Origin: an uncultured Fusobacterium sp.
GTDB lineage: Bacteria; Fusobacteriota; Fusobacteriia; Fusobacteriales; Fusobacteriaceae
Assembly: GCA_900543175.1 (NCBI GenBank)
Contig: UQQO01000020.1
Location: 1-21,514 of the forward strand
Reading direction: 5' to 3'
DNA: 21,514 nucleotides
In this document: in pieces, positions 7,561 to 13,175 of the stretch
Position numbering within the stretch: the first letter of the stretch is position 1
Layout: every line of letters starts with the position of its first letter
Notes under the pieces: model-generated
What the model was told of the DNA's origin: nothing
The model's database searches: none
What the model saw: the letters and a program-made list of their open reading frames with translations, nothing else
Made by a program: the position numbers and the translations under genes

Positions 7561-9909
7561 ATGAATATAAAAGAGTATGATGTCTTAAATCTTGGTTGTG
7601 CTGGATGTGCTGCCAAAATTCAATATGAGGGAAGTTTAATTGCTGGTGTTATCAATAGTAATTTAGATCTTCAAAAGAAAAAGATGACCCTTGAAGTTGA
7701 AAAAGATTTTGACGAAGATAACTTTTTAGAAAAAATCAATAAAATTGCTGATAAATTAGAGCCTGGAACAAAAATTCAAAAAAAATCTATGGAGAAAACA
7801 AAAATCTACTCTATTGAAAATCTGCACTGTGCAGGTTGTGCTGCTAAGATTCAAAGTAGTATCACTAATCTCCCTGAAGTTGAAAATTGTAATGTGGATA
7901 TCTATAAGAATCTGATTACTATTGAACTAAAAAATAGTGTTGATGATGAGTTCTTTGATAGAATAAACACCATTGCTGATAAAATTGAACCTGGTACTAA
8001 GTTTATTAAAATTAATGATGAAGATGATGAGGTAGATTCAGAAAAAAGAGCTTTAGAAATAGCTCAAGAGGAAGCAAAGGAGAAAAGAGAGAAACTCCTT
8101 CTTACAATTGGAGCTATTTTATTTGTTGTCTCTATCTTTTTAAAACCTTTACCTAATATAAGATTAGCTGTTTCAATTATTGCTTATTTAGTTTTAGGTG
8201 GAGATGTTGTTGTAAAATCATTTAAAAATATTACTAAAGGAAATTTCTTAGATGAAAACTTCTTGATGACAATAGCTACTTTTGGAGCTTTCTATTTAGG
8301 GGAAACTATAGAGGCTGTTGGAGTTATGTTATTCTATAAAGTAGGAGAGTATTTCCAAGAATCAGCAGTTAAAAGTTCAAGAAAATCTATTGAAAAGCTT
8401 ATGGATATTAAGCCTGAATTTGCAAATATTAGAAATGACAAAAATGAAATTGTTCAAATTTCTCCTAAAAAATTAAGAATAGGAGATACTATAATTATTA
8501 AAGCTGGAGAAAAAGTTCCAGTAGACGGAACTGTTGTTAAGGGAGAAAGTAGTTTAAATACAGCTGCATTAACTGGAGAGTCATTACCTGTTGATGTAAG
8601 TATAGGAAGTGAAATTTTAAGCGGTAGCTTAAATGGTTCTGGAGTTTTAGAAGTAAAAGTAACTAAGCTTTTCTCTGATTCAACTGTTAGCAAAATTATT
8701 GAAATGGTTGAAAATGCTAGTAATAAAAAAGCTGAGTCAGAAAAATTTATTACAAAGTTTGCTAGATATTATACTCCAATAGTTGTTTTTACTGCTATAA
8801 TAGTTGGAATTATTCTTCCTCTATTCTTAGGAAACTTTAATATTTGGTTTGGAAGAGCGTTGATATTCTTAGTTATCTCTTGTCCATGTGCTTTAGTGCT
8901 TTCTGTTCCTTTAACTTTCTTTAGTAGTATTGGAAACGCCTCAAAGAAAGGTATCTTAATTAAAGGTGGAAACTACTTAGAAACATTGACTTCTATCAAT
9001 AGTATTGTATTTGATAAAACTGGTACTTTAACTAAAGGAAAATTTAAAATTGATAAGTTAGAGCCTATTAACTGCAATGAAGATAAACTTTTAGAAACTG
9101 CTAAAATTGGAGAGTTTTACTCTACTCACCCAATTGGAAAAGCAATTTTAAATTATGGTTCTGTTAAAATTGATGAAGACTATATTGAAGGATATAAAGA
9201 GATCTCTGGATTAGGAGTTCTTTCATACTATGAAGGAAAAATTATACTTATTGGAAACTATAAGATGATGAAAGAATACAGTATAGATGCTGAAGAAAAA
9301 CACTATGCTGGAACTGTGTTGTATGTTGCTGAAGATGATGAGTTCTTAGGATATATCTATATTTCAGATGAGATTAAAGAGGATTCATTATCTACTATAA
9401 ATTCTCTAAAAAAATTAGGTATTAAAAGTTATATGTTAACAGGAGATAGCAAACTGATTGGAGAGGTTGTCGGAGAGAAATTAACAATTGAAAAGGACAA
9501 TATCTTCACTCAGCTTTTACCACAAGATAAGGTTGCAAAATTTGAAGAGATTAAAAATAGTAATAATGGTAAGGTTGCTTTTGTTGGAGATGGAGTAAAT
9601 GATGCTCCTGTTCTTTCTCTAGCTGATATAGGAATTGCTATGGGTGGAGTTGGAAGTGATATAGCTATTGAAGCTGCTGACGTAGTTTTAATGAAAGACG
9701 AACCATCTAAAATTGTAGAACTTTTAGAGATAGCAAAACAAAATAAGAAAGTGGTTATTCAAAATATAACATTTGCTCTTGGAATAAAAATTATTGTTAT
9801 GATTTTAGGAGTTCTTGGTTTTGCTAATATGTGGATGGCTATTTTCTCTGATGTTGGGGTTTCTCTTTTAGCTGTGCTTAATGCTTCTTTTGGAACAAAA
9901 AGAAGATAA
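7561..9909 (+). CDS. cadA: Heavy-metal translocating P1B-type ATPase (Zn/Cd/Pb exporter)
   Basis: 782-residue inner-membrane pump that uses ATP to export soft divalent metals. Two N-terminal HMA-like domains carry C13-x-x-C16 and C90-x-x-C93, both in the form CAGCA rather than the usual GMTCxxC. Catalytic core: actuator TGES (338-341), the transmembrane metal motif CPC (441-443), phosphorylated D485 in DKTGT, the HP motif (523-524) and the hinge GDGVNDAP (676-683). The last membrane pair has K743 and the DVG motif with D764, the two residues that mark the P1B-2 (ZntA/CadA) subgroup. Copper (P1B-1) is therefore unlikely. An acidic stretch DEDDEVDSE separates the metal-binding domains from the first helix. 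AGGAGG lies six bases upstream. It is transcribed alone, divergent from the broken methyltransferase. Symbol given by subgroup, not by orthology. Confidence 0.94.
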   Translation: MNIKEYDVLNLGCAGCAAKIQYEGSLIAGVINSNLDLQKKKMTLEVEKDFDEDNFLEKINKIADKLEPGTKIQKKSMEKTKIYSIENLHCAGCAAKIQSSITNLPEVENCNVDIYKNLITIELKNSVDDEFFDRINTIADKIEPGTKFIKINDEDDEVDSEKRALEIAQEEAKEKREKLLLTIGAILFVVSIFLKPLPNIRLAVSIIAYLVLGGDVVVKSFKNITKGNFLDENFLMTIATFGAFYLGETIEAVGVMLFYKVGEYFQESAVKSSRKSIEKLMDIKPEFANIRNDKNEIVQISPKKLRIGDTIIIKAGEKVPVDGTVVKGESSLNTAALTGESLPVDVSIGSEILSGSLNGSGVLEVKVTKLFSDSTVSKIIEMVENASNKKAESEKFITKFARYYTPIVVFTAIIVGIILPLFLGNFNIWFGRALIFLVISCPCALVLSVPLTFFSSIGNASKKGILIKGGNYLETLTSINSIVFDKTGTLTKGKFKIDKLEPINCNEDKLLETAKIGEFYSTHPIGKAILNYGSVKIDEDYIEGYKEISGLGVLSYYEGKIILIGNYKMMKEYSIDAEEKHYAGTVLYVAEDDEFLGYIYISDEIKEDSLSTINSLKKLGIKSYMLTGDSKLIGEVVGEKLTIEKDNIFTQLLPQDKVAKFEEIKNSNNGKVAFVGDGVNDAPVLSLADIGIAMGGVGSDIAIEAADVVLMKDEPSKIVELLEIAKQNKKVVIQNITFALGIKIIVMILGVLGFANMWMAIFSDVGVSLLAVLNASFGTKRR

Positions 9910-9920
9910 ATTATAATTTT

Positions 9921-10020
9921 CAAAAGTAGAGGAGTGCAAACGACTACTACTTTTGAGACGCAGAAGTGAAAGAATAGAACTTCTGCGATACCCATAGTCA
10001 GATAAGCGTTACTCTCTCTT
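9921..10020. other. Strongly folded intergenic element, unassigned
   Basis: Inverted repeats: CAAAAGTAG (9921-9929) with CTACTTTTG (9947-9955); CGCAGAAGT (9959-9967) with ACTTCTGCG (9979-9987); GACTA (9942-9946) with TAGTC (9995-9999); and AGAG/AGT/AACG pieces (9928-9942) that can pair with CGTTACTCTCT (10007-10017). GC content is above its surroundings. It lies between two convergent genes, 11 bp after the ATPase stop, with no U run behind any stem. It is not a normal terminator and there is no open frame. On the plus strand the opening AGAGG..GTGCAAAC recalls the lysine riboswitch core, but later LYS motifs are missing. Confidence 0.5.
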
Positions 10021-10076
10021 TATTCTTTGATATGAAATTTAGCTGACATTTAAAAGAAGTTTAGATATATTATTAA

Positions 10077-10114
10077 AAAACTGTTGAAATTTTATTATCA
10101 ATTTCAACAGTTTT
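10077..10114. terminator. Bidirectional terminator between ATPase and aminotransferase
   Basis: CTGTTGAAATT (10081-10091) pairs perfectly with AATTTCAACAG (10100-10110). Flanking AAAA/TTTT extends the stem to 15 bp, with an 8-nt loop and T tracts on both strands. It serves the convergent genes on either side. Confidence 0.88.
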
Positions 10115-10119
10115 ATTTT

Positions 10120-11307
10120 TTACTTATTATATTCTTCTAATGCTCTTCTTAAAACTATCATCGCATTTTCAATATCATCTACATTTGTACAGAAAGAGAA
10201 TCTAACTTCTTGTTTTCCCTTTCCTTCTGTTTGATAGAATCCAGGTCCTGGAGCTATTAAAAGTGTCTTTCCTTCATATGAATAGTCAGTTAAAAGCCAC
10301 TTAGCAAATTTTTCAGCATTATCAACTGGAAGCTTTGCAAAAATATAAAATGCTCCCTCTGGTTTTGAGCAAACTACACCAGGTATTCTTTTTAAATATC
10401 CATATAAAAGATCTCTTCTACTTTTATATTTCATTTTTACATCTTCTATATAGTTTTCCATAGTGTTTATCAAGTTTGCTGCTGCATGTTGCTCTATTGT
10501 TGATACACACAATCTAGCTTGACAGAATTTTAAAATATAGTTCATTAACTCATGGTTCTTACTAGCTATTAAACCTATTCTAGCTCCACAAGCACTATAG
10601 TGTTTTGAAATACTATCTACTAATACAACTCTATCTTTTAAATCTTCAAAATTCATAATAGATGTATATGGAATATCATCATAAACAAATTGTCTATAAA
10701 CCTCATCTGCTATAATGTATAAATCATGTTTTATAGCTAGTTCACCTATCATTTTTATCTCATCAGCAGTATAAACTGTTCCTGTTGGATTTACTGGATT
10801 AGAAAACATAATAGCCTTTGTTTTTGGATTTATTAAACTTTCTAATTCCTCTTTAGATGGTAGATGAAAGTTATTTTCTATACATGTTGGTATAGGTTTT
10901 ACTCTTGCTCCTGAAAATATAGAAAAACTAGAATAGTTTGAATAGAAAGGTTCTGGAACTAATACTTCATCCCCTTCATTACATATACACATTAAAGTGA
11001 ATAATATTGCTTCACTTCCTCCTTGTGTTATTAAAATATCCTCTTTTTCTAAATTTATTCCACTCATTTTATAACTTTTTACAAAGCTTTCTATCAATTG
11101 TGGAATCCCTCTTGAATCTGAATATGTTACTATTTTCTCCTTGTAGCTATGCAGACCTTCAAAGAACGAATCAGGAGTAACTATGTTAGGTTGTCCTATA
11201 TTTAGCTTATATACTTTAATTCCTTTTTTAGCTGCTTCATCTGCAAGGGGAATCAACTTTCTTATTGGTGAAAAATTCATTTCTAATGCTCTATTTGATA
11301 TATTCAT
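10120..11307 (-). CDS. Class I/II PLP-dependent aminotransferase
   Basis: 395-residue fold-type I aminotransferase of the aspartate-aminotransferase family. It moves an amino group between an amino acid and a 2-oxo acid in the cytoplasm. Visible residues: N174 in SNPVNPTGTVY, D201 and Y204 in IIADEVYRQF (PLP ring nitrogen and O3'), the Schiff-base K235 in DSISKHYSACGARIG, R243 (phosphate), and the substrate-carboxylate R369 in VRFSFC, preceded by APGPGFY. ITQGGSEA (93-100) is the cofactor phosphate loop. The substrate (aspartate, aromatic or branched-chain) cannot be fixed from these motifs. GGAGGGG lies seven bases upstream of the ATG. A TATAAT at 11384-11389 lacks a convincing -35. The peptide-encoding unit with its own terminator lies just upstream on the same strand, so read-through from it is possible. 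Confidence 0.93.
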   Translation of the reverse strand: MNISNRALEMNFSPIRKLIPLADEAAKKGIKVYKLNIGQPNIVTPDSFFEGLHSYKEKIVTYSDSRGIPQLIESFVKSYKMSGINLEKEDILITQGGSEAILFTLMCICNEGDEVLVPEPFYSNYSSFSIFSGARVKPIPTCIENNFHLPSKEELESLINPKTKAIMFSNPVNPTGTVYTADEIKMIGELAIKHDLYIIADEVYRQFVYDDIPYTSIMNFEDLKDRVVLVDSISKHYSACGARIGLIASKNHELMNYILKFCQARLCVSTIEQHAAANLINTMENYIEDVKMKYKSRRDLLYGYLKRIPGVVCSKPEGAFYIFAKLPVDNAEKFAKWLLTDYSYEGKTLLIAPGPGFYQTEGKGKQEVRFSFCTNVDDIENAMIVLRRALEEYNK

Positions 11308-11428
11308 ACTCTGTCCCCTCCGTTACTTTTATTTTTATTAACTTTTTTCATTTTATCATATATATCAAAAAAATTCTATAAAAATTATACACTGATACTA
11401 AATAAGTAATTAATAATATATATTCTAG

Positions 11429-11454
11429 TCCTTTAAGGTTAAATAAAAAAGACC
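11429..11454. repeat. Imperfect direct repeat, copy 1
   Basis: TCCT, two variable bases, then AAGGTTAAATAAAAAA and ACCC. The copy at 11753-11777 has the same layout (16 identical core bases), 324 bp away. Both copies sit over the tail of a minus-strand terminator and bracket the peptide unit. Confidence 0.7.
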
Positions 11455-11465
11455 CCGCAAGGGGT
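11445..11465 (-). terminator. Rho-independent terminator of the small peptide unit
   Basis: Stem ACCCC (minus-strand 11465-11461) with GGGGT (11456-11452), loop TTGC, then C and six T. It starts nine bases after the stop codon of the 29-codon frame, closing a very short transcript. Confidence 0.85.
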
Positions 11466-11474
11466 AGAAGGTTA

Positions 11475-11564
11475 CTATTTTCTGTTAAACCACCACCAAA
11501 TAAAAATACATAGAACTATAAAAGTTCCAGTATTAAAATTGATAGTTTGAATGTTTACAGTCAT
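11475..11564 (-). CDS. Small membrane peptide, 29 aa (type I toxin-like or leader peptide)
   Basis: An ATG frame of 29 codons with a perfect AGGAGG six bases upstream (11571-11576). It is bracketed by its own promoter and terminator. The N-terminal half is polar (MTVNIQTINFNTGT), and the C-terminal half is one short hydrophobic segment, FIVLCIFIWWWFNRK, with three tryptophans at the membrane edge and a positive end. That shape is common in type I toxins. The AGGAGG is fully base-paired in the leader: minus-strand 11670-11656 pairs with 11584-11570 over 15 bp, including two G-U pairs. Translation should therefore be off in the full-length RNA. Alternatively, the three tandem TGG codons close to the terminator make it a leader peptide for the aminotransferase behind it. 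I recognise no named family. The gene is well supported as an expressed unit; its role is not known. Confidence 0.7.
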   Translation of the reverse strand: MTVNIQTINFNTGTFIVLCIFIWWWFNRK

Positions 11565-11569
11565 AGTAG

Positions 11570-11700
11570 ACCTCCTCAGTGTGTATTATCTACCTTGCTT
11601 AAGGGCAGAATAAAAGCCGTAAACGAATTTACGGCTGATATTCTAAGCTTAATTAACACACTGAGAAGATCCCCTCCCACCTATGCGGGTAGGTACCTTT
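11570..11700 (-). ncRNA. Structured 5' leader of the small peptide mRNA
   Basis: About 137 nt separate the expected transcript start (about 11701) from the ATG. From 5' to 3' they contain: a hairpin CCTACC/GGTGGG (11693-11676); the long SD-masking stem ATCTTCTCAGTGTGT (11670-11656) with ACACACTGAGGAGGT (11584-11570); inside it GCTTA-GAATA with TATTC...TAAGC; and at the tip a perfect 9-bp stem AGCCGTAAA/TTTACGGCT with a TTCG loop (11636-11615), followed by TTTTATT. The tip stem could act as an internal terminator. No known riboswitch or T-box signature was found. Confidence 0.65.
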
Positions 11701-11707
11701 CACTTAA

Positions 11708-11736
11708 ATTATAACTTTTTTATTATAAAAAGTCAA
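11708..11736 (-). promoter_or_regulatory. Promoter of the small peptide unit
   Basis: TTGACT (11731-11736), 17-bp spacer, perfect TATAAT (11708-11713) on the minus strand, located after the symporter terminator. It is one of the best sigma70-type promoters in the window. Confidence 0.82.
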
Positions 11737-11752
11737 TTGTATATATTTACAA

Positions 11753-11777
11753 TCCTCCAAGGTTAAATAAAAAACCC
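11753..11777. repeat. Imperfect direct repeat, copy 2
   Basis: Second copy of TCCTnnAAGGTTAAATAAAAAA-CCC; see 11429-11454. It covers the U-tract tail of the symporter terminator and lies just upstream of the peptide unit's promoter. Confidence 0.7.
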
Positions 11778-11794
11778 ACTATTTTTATAGTGGG
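11769..11794 (-). terminator. Rho-independent terminator of the symporter gene
   Basis: CCCACTA (11775-11781) pairs with TAGTGGG (11788-11794), loop of six, followed by six U on the minus strand, 13 bp past the stop. Confidence 0.9.
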
Positions 11795-11807
11795 CATTTT
11801 TTAATTT

Positions 11808-13004
11808 TTATCTATCTTTCTTTTTAAAAATTCCATTAAGCATCAATGCTAAAGCTCCATCTCCAACTACGTTACAAGCAGTTCCAAAACTATCTTGTAA
11901 AGCAAATATTGTAAGCATTAATCCTGTTCCCTCTTCATTAAATCCAAGTACTGAAATTATTATACCTAGAGATGCCATTACTGTTCCACCTGGTACTCCT
12001 GGAGCTCCAACTGCAAAAACTCCTAGTAAAATAATAAATAGTATCATTGTTCCAACTGATGGAACTTGTCCATATAGAATCTTAGAAACTGTCATAACAA
12101 AGAAAACTTCTGTTAATACTGATCCACATAGGTGAATAGTTGATCCTAAAGGAATTGCAAAGTCTGCTATATCTTCATCTAAAGCACCTGATTTTTTAGC
12201 ACAACTTAAAGCTACTGGCAGTGTTGCTGCTGAAGACATTGTTCCTACTGCTGTAAGATATGCAGGTCCATAACTTTTTAATAATTTTAATGGATTCTTT
12301 CCTGAAATAGCTCCACCTAATGTATATAGAACAGTTAACCAGATAAAATGTCCTATTAAAACTATAATAATTACCTTTAAGAATACTGGGAATTGTTTTA
12401 TAATCTCCCCTTCATATGCCAATGTTGTAAATGTTGAAGCTATGAAGAATGGCAGTATTGGAATTATAATTTTATAAACTATTTTCAACATTATATTATT
12501 TAACTCATCTAATAGTTTTTCAAAAGTTTTTGATTCTGTCCATACAACTGCTAATCCTAAAAACAGTGCTAAAACCAATGCTGTCATTACTGAAAAAACA
12601 GGTGGTATCTCCACTTTAAATATCAATTTTGGAATTACATTCTTTACTATATCAGATTTTGCAGCAATATTTAATTTAGGAATAATCATATACCCTGCTG
12701 TCATAGATAACAGAGCTGCTCCAACAGATGATAGATATGCCATCATCAACATTGTTCCCAACATTTTACTTGCATTTGCTTTCATCTTAGTTATTGCAGG
12801 AGCTATAAATCCTAAAATAATAAGTGGAATTGTAAAGTTTATCACTTGTCCTAAGATAAATTTTACAGTATTTATTACTCCAATTATATTTTGTGCTGTC
12901 TCTTGGCTAACACCTATTTTGGCATCTAAGGAATAACCTAAAATTAATCCTACAAATACTCCTAGAAGTAATTTAAAAATTAAACTCTCTCTTAATTTTG
13001 CCAT
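11808..13004 (-). CDS. Dicarboxylate/amino acid:cation symporter (DAACS, SLC1 type)
   Basis: 398-residue inner-membrane secondary transporter of the glutamate/aspartate/serine uptake family, driven by Na+ or H+. About eight membrane helices plus two re-entrant loops are readable. Hairpin 1 has the serine motif SSAATLP (257-263), TM7 has PLGSTIHLCGS (285-295), hairpin 2 has GVPGGTVMAS (336-345) and TM8 has DSFGTACNVVGD (371-382), whose D and N bind the amino acid in GltPh. The NMDG motif of TM7 that forms a sodium site in characterised members is HLCG here, so ion coupling may differ. The substrate is probably an acidic or small neutral amino acid but is not determined. Its ribosome-binding site is GAGGGG before the ATG. 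It is monocistronic, with its own promoter and terminator. Confidence 0.9.
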   Translation of the reverse strand: MAKLRESLIFKLLLGVFVGLILGYSLDAKIGVSQETAQNIIGVINTVKFILGQVINFTIPLIILGFIAPAITKMKANASKMLGTMLMMAYLSSVGAALLSMTAGYMIIPKLNIAAKSDIVKNVIPKLIFKVEIPPVFSVMTALVLALFLGLAVVWTESKTFEKLLDELNNIMLKIVYKIIIPILPFFIASTFTTLAYEGEIIKQFPVFLKVIIIVLIGHFIWLTVLYTLGGAISGKNPLKLLKSYGPAYLTAVGTMSSAATLPVALSCAKKSGALDEDIADFAIPLGSTIHLCGSVLTEVFFVMTVSKILYGQVPSVGTMILFIILLGVFAVGAPGVPGGTVMASLGIIISVLGFNEEGTGLMLTIFALQDSFGTACNVVGDGALALMLNGIFKKKDR

Positions 13005-13057
13005 TTAAACCCCTCACTTTAATTTTTTATTTTTTTAGTCAACAATAGTTAATTTAG

Positions 13058-13086
13058 AATATAGCACATTTAAATAATTAAATCAA
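13058..13086 (-). promoter_or_regulatory. Promoter of the symporter gene
   Basis: TTGATT (13081-13086), 17-bp spacer, TATATT (13058-13063) preceded by TGC, an extended -10, on the minus strand, 54 bp before the start codon. Confidence 0.65.
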
Positions 13087-13119
13087 TTTTATTTTAAAAA
13101 TTTCTCAAAAATTTTTTTC

Positions 13120-13156
13120 AAAAAAATAGAGAGATAGATAAAATTCTACCTCTCTA
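13120..13156 (-). terminator. Rho-independent terminator of the P2A ATPase gene
   Basis: TAGAGAGATAGA (13127-13138) pairs with TCTACCTCTCTA (13145-13156) over 12 positions with one G-U pair and a 6-nt loop, followed by seven U on the minus strand. Confidence 0.88.
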
Positions 13157-13175
13157 TATTATTTAGATTATTTAA

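Noticed and set aside
9921..10020. Lysine riboswitch
   Set aside because: The AGAGG..GTGCAAAC start is similar, but the GCCGAAG, CUGGG and GUCA/GGAG parts of the LYS element are not found, the element is too short, and no gene follows it.
11570..11700. T-box or known riboswitch in the peptide leader
   Set aside because: GGTGGGAGGGG superficially recalls a T-box, but the UGGN-containing antiterminator consensus and specifier arm are absent, and the leader masks a ribosome-binding site instead.
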